Source of the DNA: Virgisporangium ochraceum
GTDB taxonomy: Bacteria; Actinomycetota; Actinomycetes; Mycobacteriales; Micromonosporaceae
Length of the DNA stretch: 59,914 nt
Assembly (NCBI RefSeq): GCF_016863655.1
Contig: NZ_BOPH01000035.1
Coordinates: 1-59,914 of the forward strand
Direction: 5' to 3'
Each line of letters opens with the position of its first letter. Within the stretch, counting starts at the first letter, position 1. The notes under the pieces are model-generated. The model searched no databases. It was given only the letters and a program-made list of their open reading frames with translations, and was not told the DNA's origin. Of the stretch, positions 33,971 through 41,830 are shown piece after piece. The position numbers and the translations under genes are program-made.

Positions 33971-34004
33971 CGTAAATCGGTGGCCCACCGGGCGGGCACG
34001 GGTG

Positions 34005-34397
34005 ATGCTCACCGCGATGGGTCTGTTGGACGCGATGGCGCGGCGGGTCGCCGCGGGGGAGACGGTCGAGTTCCGCCCGACCGGTTCGTCGATGGTGCCG
34101 CTGATCCGCAGCCGGCAACCGGTCACCGTCGCACCCGTGGAGCCGGCGCTCGTCGAACCCGGTGACATCGTGCTGGCCCGGGTCGCCGGCGCCGTCCACC
34201 TCCATCTCGTCACCGCCGTCGACCACGGCCGTGGCCGCGTGCAGATCGGCAACAACCGCGGCCGGGTCAACGGATGGACGAGCCACGGCCGCGTCTTCGG
34301 CATCTGCACCGCGGTCGAGGGCGCGCCGCGTCCGCGGCTCGACGGCAAGCTGCGCCCGCGGCTCGACGGCGAGTCACGTCCGATTGACATGGAATAG
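34005..34397 (+). CDS. S24/S26 peptidase-like domain protein
   Basis: About 130 residues from ATG 34005 (ATG 34017 also possible). FRPTGSSMVPLIRSRQPVTVAP resembles the Ser-containing first box of LexA/signal peptidase folds, and VEPGDIVLARVAGAVHLHLVTAVDHGRGRVQIGNNRG the following strands. I do not see the general-base lysine at the expected place, so it may be inactive. The tail repeats RPRLDG(K/E), from a 24-base duplication. There is no membrane segment or HTH. Function unknown. Confidence 0.6.
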   Translation: MLTAMGLLDAMARRVAAGETVEFRPTGSSMVPLIRSRQPVTVAPVEPALVEPGDIVLARVAGAVHLHLVTAVDHGRGRVQIGNNRGRVNGWTSHGRVFGICTAVEGAPRPRLDGKLRPRLDGESRPIDME

Positions 34398-34412
34398 CGT
34401 TCCAGATAGCTT
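34384..34412 (+). promoter_or_regulatory. Sigma70-like promoter with inverted repeat before the sialidase gene
   Basis: TTGACA (34384-34389), a 17-base spacer and TAGCTT (34407-34412) form a near-consensus promoter, unlike the leaderless starts nearby. Between the boxes TGGAA and TTCCA (34390-34404) make an inverted repeat with a 5-base centre, placed where a repressor would block RNA polymerase. Confidence 0.6.
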
Positions 34413-34454
34413 CGGCCTGCATCGGACCTGATCATCTTCGATGGGAGTGATCCC

Positions 34455-35615
34455 GTGCGCCGTCTCATGCTGGCGTTACTCGTCACGGTCACCACACTCG
34501 TCGCGGCACCGGCCGCCGCCACGGCACAACCGTCCGCCACCGCGCAACCGGTCGCCACCGGTGCCGGAACGCCGACCGACCCGGTCGTCGTCGCCACCGC
34601 CGGGTCCGGCAAGCGCGCGTTCTTCGGCGACATCATCAAGCTCCACAATGGACGGTTGCTCGCCGCGTACCGCGAGTCCGTCGCGCACATCGACCAGGAC
34701 GGGCGCATCATGGTCGTGGAGAGCCGCGACCAGGGCCGCACCTGGAGCAACCCGCGGCTGGCCATCGACACCGCGATCGACGACCGCGACCCGAAGCTCG
34801 CGCAGACCCGCGACGGCACCGTGCTGCTGAGCTTCTTCCGCACCGACTGGACCGGGTACCCACCCGGCCCGGTGACGCTCGTCGGGACGTTCGTCGCCCG
34901 GTCCACCGACGGCGGTCGGTCGTGGAGCGAACCGGTCGAGGTGGGCACGGCGATGGAGGGCCCGTCGACGGTCGTCGTCGGCGCGTACTACGCCGGGCAC
35001 GCGGCCACGCACGGTCCCATCGTCGAACTTCCGAACGGGGAACTGCTCGTGCCCCTGTACGGCCGGCTGCCCGAGGGCGGCACCGCGCCGGCGACGGTCG
35101 TGCGGTCACGTGACGGCGGGCGCACGTGGCCGAAGGAGACCGAGTCGACGATCGGCCGGGCGGCCGACCTCGACTTCCAGGAACCCAACATCAGCGTGCT
35201 GAGGAACGGCTCGCTGCTGGCGATCCTGCGGACGTCCATCAACGTCGCCTACGTGTCCTGGTCGCACGACCGCGGACGCACGTGGACGACGCCGGTGTCG
35301 ACCGGGCTGCCCGCCTCGTCGCACCACCAACTGGTGCTGCACAACGGCGACGTGCTGCTGACCTACGGCGACCTCTCCGGCCGGTTCGGCCCCGGGCGTC
35401 CGACGGCGGGCCGCATCCTCGAGCGCCCCGAACGCACAATCGACGCGCGCAGGGATGTCCTCATCTACGACGCGGTGATCCACGGGCCGGCGACCACCGA
35501 CCAGGCGAACCCGTCGAGCGTGGAACTGCGGCCCGGCCGCTACTTCACGATCACGTCCGACCCGCACATCGCCGCGATCGTCGGCGTCTACACCAAGAAG
35601 CGCGACTACCGCTAG
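34455..35615 (+). CDS. Secreted sialidase-like exo-glycosidase
   Basis: A 386-residue protein from GTG 34455 with GGGAG upstream. Residues 1-27 form a signal peptide ending AAATA. Asp-box repeats are visible: ESRDQGRTWS, RSTDGGRSWS, RSRDGGRTWP and SWSHDRGRTWT. The N-terminal RAFFGDIIKLHNGRLLAAYRES resembles the strand carrying catalytic Arg in six-bladed sialidase folds, and DFQEPNISVLRNGSLLAILR follows. It probably trims sugars outside the cell. Without a full set of catalytic residues assigned, a related glycoside hydrolase is possible. Confidence 0.82.
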   Translation: MRRLMLALLVTVTTLVAAPAAATAQPSATAQPVATGAGTPTDPVVVATAGSGKRAFFGDIIKLHNGRLLAAYRESVAHIDQDGRIMVVESRDQGRTWSNPRLAIDTAIDDRDPKLAQTRDGTVLLSFFRTDWTGYPPGPVTLVGTFVARSTDGGRSWSEPVEVGTAMEGPSTVVVGAYYAGHAATHGPIVELPNGELLVPLYGRLPEGGTAPATVVRSRDGGRTWPKETESTIGRAADLDFQEPNISVLRNGSLLAILRTSINVAYVSWSHDRGRTWTTPVSTGLPASSHHQLVLHNGDVLLTYGDLSGRFGPGRPTAGRILERPERTIDARRDVLIYDAVIHGPATTDQANPSSVELRPGRYFTITSDPHIAAIVGVYTKKRDYR

Positions 35616-35627
35616 GTTTCCGAGCCG

Positions 35628-35655
35628 TGCCGGCGCCGCTCACCCGGCGCCGGCA
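35628..35655. terminator. Bidirectional terminator hairpin
   Basis: TGCCGGCGCC and GGCGCCGGCA form a perfect 10-bp stem with an 8-base loop, between the convergent sialidase and MFS transporter genes. Confidence 0.8.
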
Positions 35656-35668
35656 TGGCCGCGCGCCG

Positions 35669-36865
35669 CTAATCCGTCGCCAGCACAGTCGCGGCACCGG
35701 CCTCCGGTGCCGGCACGGCCGTGGCACGGTCCTCCGGGCCGGACACCGCGAGGAGAGCCGCGCCCAGCGCGGCGAGGCCGCCGCACAGCAGCAGCGCCGC
35801 CTGGTACCCGAGCGTCTGCGCGACCGCGCCGGCCAGCACCCCGGAGATCAGCGACCCGGTCGTCAGGGTGTTGGCGAACAGCGCTGTCGCGCGTCCCGGT
35901 GCGGTGGGAAGCAGGTCCTGGACGTACGTGATGCCCAACGCGCCGACGACGGCGATCGCCACCCCGCGGGCGACCTGCGTGGCCACCAGCGCGGCCAACG
36001 TGGAACTGGCCGCCACCATCACGAAGTAGGCGACGAATAGCAGCATTCCCGCCAGGATCAGGGGACGCTTGCGCATCCGGGCCGGCAGCAGCAGGAGACC
36101 GAGCGCGGCCGGCACCTCCACGAAAGCGCAGACGCTGAACAACAACCCGACGTCGCTGTCGGAGAGGTCGAGGGTCCGCGTGACGTAGAGCGGCAACGCG
36201 ACGGACCCGCTGAGCATCGCCGTATGGAAAAGCGTGTAACTGGCGACGGCGAGGAGCACCGGCCGGGTCCACCGGTGCCGTTCCGTGCCCGGCGTACCCG
36301 TCGGCTCCCGGGCCGGCCCCGGAGCAGTGTGTCCGAGCGCCGCGAGCGGCACCAGCACGAGCACGAACACCGCCGCGGTGACCAGTAGCAGCCCCCGGTA
36401 ACCCTGCCACGCCAGCACCACCGCGCCGAGCAGCGGACCGATCGCCCACGCGAGCGACCACACCGACCGCAGCACCGGGTTCCCGCGCGCCGCGGCCGGG
36501 CCCGTCGCCAGATGCGTGCGCGCCAACGAGAACAGCTGCGGGAACGCGGCCATCCCCGCGCCCAGGAACCCGATCGCGACGAGCAGCAGCAGCACGTAGT
36601 CGGTGGTCACGGTCAGAACGAGATACCCGACCGCCGGCGCGGTCACCGCGACGACCGCCGGCCACCGGCCCTCCGACCGGTCGTAGCGCCGGCCCAGCCA
36701 GGTGCTGACGACGAGTCCACTGGCCGCGATCAGCGAGACGAACACGCCGACCTGGAACGGCGACAGGTTCGCCTCGTCGGCGCCGAACAGCACGAGATAG
36801 GGCCCGATCATCGAGTCGGCGATGCCGAGGAGCAGAACACCGGCGATCAGGTGGTTCAGACGCAT
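35669..36865 (-). CDS. MFS transporter (sugar-efflux-like)
   Basis: A 398-residue protein from ATG 36865 with about twelve hydrophobic helices. The loop 2-3 motif STWLGRRYDRSEGRWPAVV is the MFS G-(x3)-D-R-(K/R)-like signature. The central loop (APGPAREPTGTPGTERHRWTRP) divides two six-helix halves. The spacing and DSMIGPYLVLFGADEANLSPFQVGVFVSLIAASGLV resemble SetA-type sugar efflux carriers, which is only a resemblance. It is convergent with the sialidase and may export a related sugar, as a guess. Confidence 0.82.
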   Translation of the reverse strand: MRLNHLIAGVLLLGIADSMIGPYLVLFGADEANLSPFQVGVFVSLIAASGLVVSTWLGRRYDRSEGRWPAVVAVTAPAVGYLVLTVTTDYVLLLLVAIGFLGAGMAAFPQLFSLARTHLATGPAAARGNPVLRSVWSLAWAIGPLLGAVVLAWQGYRGLLLVTAAVFVLVLVPLAALGHTAPGPAREPTGTPGTERHRWTRPVLLAVASYTLFHTAMLSGSVALPLYVTRTLDLSDSDVGLLFSVCAFVEVPAALGLLLLPARMRKRPLILAGMLLFVAYFVMVAASSTLAALVATQVARGVAIAVVGALGITYVQDLLPTAPGRATALFANTLTTGSLISGVLAGAVAQTLGYQAALLLCGGLAALGAALLAVSGPEDRATAVPAPEAGAATVLATD

Positions 36866-36918
36866 CCGGCTCGCGTTCCCCGGTTTCCGCTCGGGAAACC
36901 CACGGCCGGCCCGCGAAG

Positions 36919-36924
36919 TACGCT
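36919..36924 (+). promoter_or_regulatory. Leaderless -10 box (TACGCT)
   Basis: TACGCT ends 6 bases before ATG 36931 of the histidine kinase gene. Confidence 0.6.
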
Positions 36925-36930
36925 GGCCGA

Positions 36931-38445
36931 ATGGCCCGAACGCCGCGCCGGCGGGAGAGCGCGTCGCCCGGCAGCGCGTCACCGCGCTGGCGCGAATGCG
37001 CGCTCTTGGCCGCGCTCGCCGTTGTGGTAGCGGCCGAGGCGTGGCCGCACGCGGGTCCGGTCGCGGCCGGTGTCGTGTGGTCGACGCTGGTCGTTGTCAC
37101 GGCACAACGCCGGCCCGCGTGGGCATTGGCGATCGGGGCCTCCGCGACCCTGCTCGCGCTGGCCGACCTGCCCGGAACCGATGCCTGGCCGGTGCTCGTG
37201 TCGGCGGCCGCGGGCGCGATGGCGGGCCGGCGGATGGCCGACACCGTCACGGCCGCCGCCGTGTTCGCCGGGGTCGCGGCGGCTGGTCTCGTGGTCGCTG
37301 TGGCAGCCGGTGACGCGTGGGCGTGGTTCCCGGTCGGGTTCCTGCTGCTGGTGTTCGGGGTGCTGCCATGGCTCGCCGGGCGGTACCTGCGGCTGCGGGC
37401 GACACTCGCCGCGGCGGGCTGGCAGCGGGCCGAACAGCTGGAACGGGAGCGGCAGCTCGTCGAGCGGGAGGCACGGCTGCGGGAGCGGGCCGGGATCGCG
37501 CGCGACATGCACGACTCGCTCGGCCACGAGCTCAGCCTCATCGCCATGCGGGCCGGCGCCCTCGAGCTCGACGGCGACCTCGACGAGCGGCACCGCGCGG
37601 CGATCGCGCACCTGCGGTCGACGGCGGTCGACGCCACCGACCGCCTGCAGGACATCGTCACCGTGCTCCGGGGCCTCGACGACGCCGAACCCGGGAGCAT
37701 CGACGACCTCGTGGCGCGGTCGCGATCGTCCGGTGTGGACATTCGTCTGGTCTCGTCGGGACCGACCGACGACGTGCCGGCGTCCGTCGGGCGCACGGCC
37801 TACCGCGTCGTCCAGGAGGCGGTCACCAACGCCGTCCGGCACGCGCCGGGAGCGGCGGTCACGGTGGAGGTGCGGTTTGACGGGACCCACGTGAGCGTGG
37901 CCGTCCGCAACGGCGCGGGCCGGGGCGCGGCGCCGACGACCGGTGGTGGGCACGGGCTCGTCGGTCTGTGCGAACGCGTCCGGCTCGCCGGTGGAACGCT
38001 GCGCGCCGGACGGCACGGCGACGGCTACGAGGTGGTGGCGGAGCTTCCGTACCGGGTCGACGGGTCCGACTCCGCGCGGCAGCTGTCGGAGGTGACCCGC
38101 GCCACCCGCCGCGGACTCGCGGCAGCGGTGGCCGTCCCGGTCGCGATCGGCGCCGTGGTCGCCCTGCTGCTACTGGGGATGCGGTGGTACGAGGTGCACC
38201 ACTCGTTCCTCGCCGCCGACCGGTACGATGCGCTGCGCGTCGGAGACCCGCGCACGCAAGGACTGCCCCGCAACCAGGTCGAGGGTCGGCCCGACGTCGC
38301 CGAGCCACCGGTTCCGTCCGGCGCCCGGTGCGAGTACTACCGCACGACCCGCGACCTCTTCACCGGTCCGATCGACGTCTACCGGCTGTGTTTCACCGAC
38401 GGCCGGCTGGCGGACAAGGCGGTAGTACGGGGGACGGCGCGGTGA
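36931..38445 (+). CDS. NarL-type sensor histidine kinase with an extra C-terminal membrane domain
   Basis: A 504-residue protein. Residues 25-150 have four or five membrane helices. A coiled linker leads to the DHp box RAGIARDMHDSLGHELSLIAM (phospho-His near 194, HisKA_3 type), then the HATPase with QEAVTNAVRHAPGAAV and GGGHGLVGLCERVRLAGGTL. After the kinase there is a further transmembrane helix (about 393-415, VAVPVAIGAVVALLLLGM) and an outer domain of about 90 residues with two Cys (ARCEYYR, RLCFTD). That puts a sensor-like domain at the C-terminus, which is unusual. The response regulator gene overlaps the stop. Confidence 0.87.
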   Translation: MARTPRRRESASPGSASPRWRECALLAALAVVVAAEAWPHAGPVAAGVVWSTLVVVTAQRRPAWALAIGASATLLALADLPGTDAWPVLVSAAAGAMAGRRMADTVTAAAVFAGVAAAGLVVAVAAGDAWAWFPVGFLLLVFGVLPWLAGRYLRLRATLAAAGWQRAEQLERERQLVEREARLRERAGIARDMHDSLGHELSLIAMRAGALELDGDLDERHRAAIAHLRSTAVDATDRLQDIVTVLRGLDDAEPGSIDDLVARSRSSGVDIRLVSSGPTDDVPASVGRTAYRVVQEAVTNAVRHAPGAAVTVEVRFDGTHVSVAVRNGAGRGAAPTTGGGHGLVGLCERVRLAGGTLRAGRHGDGYEVVAELPYRVDGSDSARQLSEVTRATRRGLAAAVAVPVAIGAVVALLLLGMRWYEVHHSFLAADRYDALRVGDPRTQGLPRNQVEGRPDVAEPPVPSGARCEYYRTTRDLFTGPIDVYRLCFTDGRLADKAVVRGTAR

Positions 38446-39098
38446 TCCGGGTCCTGGTCGCCGACGACGAGCCGATGATCCGGGCCGGTGCGCGGGCGAT
38501 CCTCGCGTCCGACCCGGCAATCGACGTGGTCGCCGAGGCCGGCGACGGGCGCGCCGCCGTGGACCTGGCCCGCCGGCACCGGCCTGACGTCGCGCTGCTG
38601 GACATCCGGATGCCGGTGATGGACGGCCTCGCCGCCGCCGAGGAGCTGCACAGAACCGTTCCGGAGACGGCGGTGGCGATGCTGACCACGTTCGGCGACG
38701 ACGAGTACGTGGCGCGGGCACTGGCGGCCGGCACGAGCGGGTTCCTGTTGAAGGCGGCCGACCCGCGCGACCTCGTGGCGGGCGTCCGCGCGGTCGCGGC
38801 CGGTGCGGCCTACCTGTCGCCGAAGGTGGCCCGGCGGGTCATCGCCGAGCTGGGCGCCGGCCGGCTGACGCGCGCGGCGGCGGCCCGCGACCTCGTCGCG
38901 GAACTCACCGACCGCGAACGCGAGGTGCTCGTGCTGGTCGCCGCGGGACTATCCAATGTGGAGATCGCCGGCCGGCTGTTCCTCGTGGAGGGGACCGTGA
39001 AGAGCTACGTCAGCACGGTGCTGTCCCGGCTGCGGGTGCGCAACCGGGTGCAGGCGGCGATCGTCGCCTACGAGGCGGGCCTTGTTCCGCCGGCGTAG
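38442..39098 (+). CDS. NarL/FixJ family response regulator
   Basis: A 218-residue protein from GTG 38442, inside the kinase stop. The receiver domain has VADDEP, DVALLDIRMPVMDG (phospho-Asp), MLTTF and GFLLKAADP. The C-terminal LuxR-type HTH reads LTDREREVLVLVAAGLSNVEIAGRLFLVEGTVKSYVSTVLSRLRVRNRVQAAIVAYEAG. It is the partner of the upstream kinase. Its last 150 bases are antisense to the DedA gene end. Confidence 0.92.
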   Translation: MIRVLVADDEPMIRAGARAILASDPAIDVVAEAGDGRAAVDLARRHRPDVALLDIRMPVMDGLAAAEELHRTVPETAVAMLTTFGDDEYVARALAAGTSGFLLKAADPRDLVAGVRAVAAGAAYLSPKVARRVIAELGAGRLTRAAAARDLVAELTDREREVLVLVAAGLSNVEIAGRLFLVEGTVKSYVSTVLSRLRVRNRVQAAIVAYEAGLVPPA

Positions 39099-39668
39099 CA
39101 GAAACCTCGCCGCCTCCACCAGCACCGTAACGCCGGCGGCCAGGCCCAGCCCGAACGCCAGTCCCTTCGCCGTGTCGTGCTCGAAGGCCGCGCCACCCAG
39201 GTAGCCGACCAGCGCCGAGTACAGCGCCCACGATCCGGCCGCGAGCGCGTCGAACATCGCGAACCGGCGGGCGGGAAAGCCGACCGCGCCGGTGGTCATC
39301 GTCGCCGCGGTCCGACCACCGGGCACGTAGCGGGCGACCACCAGCAGCAGCCCGCCGCGCACCGCGAGCGCGTCCGCGGCCCACGCGAACGCCGCGTGGC
39401 GCCGGCTGCCCGGCCGCAGCCGCCGGAGCATCCCGGCACCGGCCCGCCGGCCGATCCAGTACGAGACGTGGTCACCGACGAAAGCGCCGGCCGCGGACAC
39501 ACCGATCACCGCCGCCAGCTCGGGGTCGCCGCCGGCGGCGAAGACCCCGGCGGTGATGACCATGGTCTCGGACGGCACGACCGGGAAGAACCCGTCGAGC
39601 ACGGCGATCGCGAACAGCGCCAGGTAGACCCAGGGCGAGGTGATCGCGGACTCCAGAACGTCGATCAT
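38949..39668 (-). CDS. DedA family membrane protein
   Basis: A 239-residue protein from ATG 39668. Residues 1-195 match DedA/SNARE-associated proteins: FPVVPSETMVITAGVFAAGG, GAFVGDHVSYWIGRRAG and VVARYVPGGRTAATMTTGAVGFPARRFAMFD, with about five hydrophobic helices. DedA proteins work as lipid flippases or in membrane homeostasis. The last 45 residues (LVGDDRRLHPVAHPQPGQHRADV...) are antisense to the response regulator's HTH and are probably not conserved. The start is leaderless (TAGCGT at 39676-39681). Confidence 0.85.
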   Translation of the reverse strand: MIDVLESAITSPWVYLALFAIAVLDGFFPVVPSETMVITAGVFAAGGDPELAAVIGVSAAGAFVGDHVSYWIGRRAGAGMLRRLRPGSRRHAAFAWAADALAVRGGLLLVVARYVPGGRTAATMTTGAVGFPARRFAMFDALAAGSWALYSALVGYLGGAAFEHDTAKGLAFGLGLAAGVTVLVEAARFLLRRRNKARLVGDDRRLHPVAHPQPGQHRADVALHGPLHEEQPAGDLHIG

Positions 39669-39675
39669 GCGCCGG

Positions 39676-39681
39676 ACGCTA
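39676..39681 (-). promoter_or_regulatory. Leaderless -10 box for the DedA gene
   Basis: TAGCGT on the minus strand, 7 bases before ATG 39668, with no ribosome site. Confidence 0.55.
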
Positions 39682-39801
39682 CGAGCGGCGCCCCGCCGTC
39701 CACAGCGGTCGATCGACAGCCTTCGACCCTGAGATTCCTCAGGGTGGATGCCTGACGTCCGGCAGGTCCGCTCCGCACCCGGCACAGCCGACAGTGGTCC
39801 C

Positions 39802-41034
39802 ATGTGGACACTCACCCGACGGCAACTCCTCGGCACCGCCTCGGCCGCGGCGGCGGCCGGAATGCTGCCCGGCACCGCGGCGGCCGGCACCGCGCCCGGC
39901 ACCGCGCCCGACGTCGCGGCCGCCGGAGCGGCCGGGACCGCGCCGCTGCGGCTCACTTTGCCGGCGCCGACCGGCCGGTACCCCGTCGGCGCGGTCGACC
40001 TGCACCTCGTCGACCACGACCGGCCCGACCCGTGGGTCCCGGACCGGCGACGCGAGCTCATGGTCTCGGTGCGGTACCCGGCCCGGCCGACCGGCCGCGA
40101 GCCGCGCATGCCGTACCTGCCACCGCTGACGGCCCGCCGCCAGGACGAGGACGCCGCCCGCACGCTCGGCATCTCCACCGGAAGCATCGACTGGGCGGGC
40201 CTGGTCACGCACGCCCGCGCCGGCGCGCCGCCCCGCGGCACGCATCCGGTGGTGCTCTACTCGCCGGGCGGCGGTCGCCTGCGCGCCGAGGGCACGGTTC
40301 TCGTCGAGGACCTGGCGAGCCACGGCTACGTCGTGGTGGCGGTCGACCACACCTACGAGGCGCCGGCCGTCCAGTTCCCCGGCGGCCGGCTGGAGGTCCA
40401 GCGCCTGCCCGACACCGACCCGACGGAGGTGCTGCGCACGATGCTCTACACGCGGGTCGCGGACACCCGGTTCGTCCTCGACCGGCTCGTCGCGGTCCGC
40501 CGGTTCGGCGCCGACCCGTCCCGCGTCGGCATGGTCGGCCACTCGGCCGGAGGCTTCACCGCCGCCGAGACGATGCTCGTCGACCGGCGCCTCGACGCCG
40601 GTGTCGACCTCGACGGCAGCATGGCGTTCAGCTTCGGCGCCGGGGACTTCGGCGAGGTCGTCCACCGCGGGCTGGACCGCCCGTTCCTGCTGATGGGCGC
40701 GGGTGGCGCCGACGGGGTGCCGCACACGCACGTCCACGCCCTCGACTGGCGGCGGTTCTGGGAGCGCTCGACCGGCTGGAAACGTGACCTGTACGTCGCC
40801 GCCGGCGAGCACTTCACGTTCACCGACGTGCAGGTGCTGCTGCCGCCGATCGCGCGGGCGTTCGCGCTGCCGGACGCCGCCGTCACCGGAGCGATCGGCA
40901 CCGTCGACCCCGCGCGGATCGTCGCCGCGCTGCGGGCCTACCTCGCCGCGTTCTTCGACCTGCACCTGCGCGGGCGCGCGCAACCGCTGTTCGACGGCCC
41001 GTCGACGGAGCACCCCGACGTCTCCTTCGTGTGA
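39802..41034 (+). CDS. Tat-exported PAF-acetylhydrolase-like lipase/esterase
   Basis: A 410-residue protein from ATG 39802. Residues 1-45 form a twin-arginine signal (LTRRQLLGTASAAAAAGML) followed by an Ala/Gly/Pro-rich stretch. The mature enzyme has MVSVRYPARPTG, HPVVLYSPGGG, GYVVVAVDHTYEAP, VGMVGHSAGGFTAAETM (nucleophile Ser in GHSAGG) and VAAGEHFTFTDV with a late His. This order is that of the platelet-activating-factor acetylhydrolase group of alpha/beta hydrolases. Secreted; probably cleaves short acyl esters or lipids. Confidence 0.87.
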   Translation: MWTLTRRQLLGTASAAAAAGMLPGTAAAGTAPGTAPDVAAAGAAGTAPLRLTLPAPTGRYPVGAVDLHLVDHDRPDPWVPDRRRELMVSVRYPARPTGREPRMPYLPPLTARRQDEDAARTLGISTGSIDWAGLVTHARAGAPPRGTHPVVLYSPGGGRLRAEGTVLVEDLASHGYVVVAVDHTYEAPAVQFPGGRLEVQRLPDTDPTEVLRTMLYTRVADTRFVLDRLVAVRRFGADPSRVGMVGHSAGGFTAAETMLVDRRLDAGVDLDGSMAFSFGAGDFGEVVHRGLDRPFLLMGAGGADGVPHTHVHALDWRRFWERSTGWKRDLYVAAGEHFTFTDVQVLLPPIARAFALPDAAVTGAIGTVDPARIVAALRAYLAAFFDLHLRGRAQPLFDGPSTEHPDVSFV

Positions 41035-41060
41035 CGGCCGGTCGCTACGGTCGACGTATG

Positions 41061-41082
41061 TCCGGGCGGTGGAGCGCCCGGA
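41061..41082 (+). terminator. Hairpin after the PAF-acetylhydrolase-like gene
   Basis: TCCGGGCG and CGCCCGGA pair perfectly around GTGGAG, 26 bases after the esterase stop. A TACGGT box and ATG (41046-41060) lie just before it and could begin a 23-codon leaderless frame, so an attenuator role is a second possibility. Confidence 0.6.
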
Positions 41083-41255
41083 CCGGCCGGCGCTGGGTCC
41101 CCCTGACCAGCGACCGGCTGCCGGCCTGACGCGGCCGCGGTCTGCATGGTCCACCCCCACCGGGAATGGGTGCTGGCACCGATGGTCGCCGCGCCGGCCC
41201 CGGACCAGACTGGGCAGCGCCGGATCGGGAATGCTGTCAGGGAGGTTGGGCGACG

Positions 41256-41762
41256 ATGACCGCACAGGCTCGGCTCGACCGCCATACCGAATGGGTTGGT
41301 TTCATGCAAGCACGCGACATCGCCGTGCACGTGCCGACGGTCACCATGGAGGACCGGGTGGCCAAAGCGGTGGGTGTGATGGCCATCAGCCGTCTCCCCG
41401 GGCTGATCGTGGTCGACGCGCTGTCCCGACCGAAATGGGTGCTGCCGGGCAGCCAGGTGCTGCGTCTGGCGGTTCCCGAGGCGTACCAGGAGGATCCGGC
41501 ACTCGTCCGCACGATCGACGAGGCACACGCCGACCGCTTCTGGACCGAGCTCGGTGACCGGACCGTCGGCGACTGCGTTCCCCGGTCGCCCTCGCGGCCG
41601 GTCACCGTCCACTCGGACGCGACGCTGCTCGAGGTGGCCGCGCTCATGGCGCGCCAGCACAGTCCGTTGGTCGCGGTGGTCGACGACAGCGGCGCTCTCG
41701 TCGGTGCCATCACGTTGGACCGGCTGATCACGAGCCTCGCGGTGTTCGGCCCCGAGGAGTAG
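41256..41762 (+). CDS. CBS-pair domain protein
   Basis: A 168-residue protein from ATG 41256, with GGGAGG about 10 bases upstream. It contains two CBS units: [51 protein letters not shown], and [59 protein letters not shown] pairs bind adenosyl ligands and regulate partner proteins. The next gene, a transporter, follows by 68 bases with a hairpin between. I infer it senses nucleotide state for that transporter. Confidence 0.87.
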   Translation: MTAQARLDRHTEWVGFMQARDIAVHVPTVTMEDRVAKAVGVMAISRLPGLIVVDALSRPKWVLPGSQVLRLAVPEAYQEDPALVRTIDEAHADRFWTELGDRTVGDCVPRSPSRPVTVHSDATLLEVAALMARQHSPLVAVVDDSGALVGAITLDRLITSLAVFGPEE

Positions 41763-41778
41763 ATCCCCGCTTTCCGCA

Positions 41779-41802
41779 CCCGGGCGCGTTTTCGCGCCCG
41801 GG
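41779..41802 (+). terminator. Hairpin between CBS and transporter genes
   Basis: CCCGGGCGCG and CGCGCCCGGG form a perfect 10-bp stem with a TTTT loop. It may partially terminate the CBS transcript or lower transporter expression. The transporter has its own ribosome site (GGAGG at 41817-41821). Confidence 0.75.
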
Positions 41803-41830
41803 CGATGACTCCTGTCCGGAGGTTCTGCTT

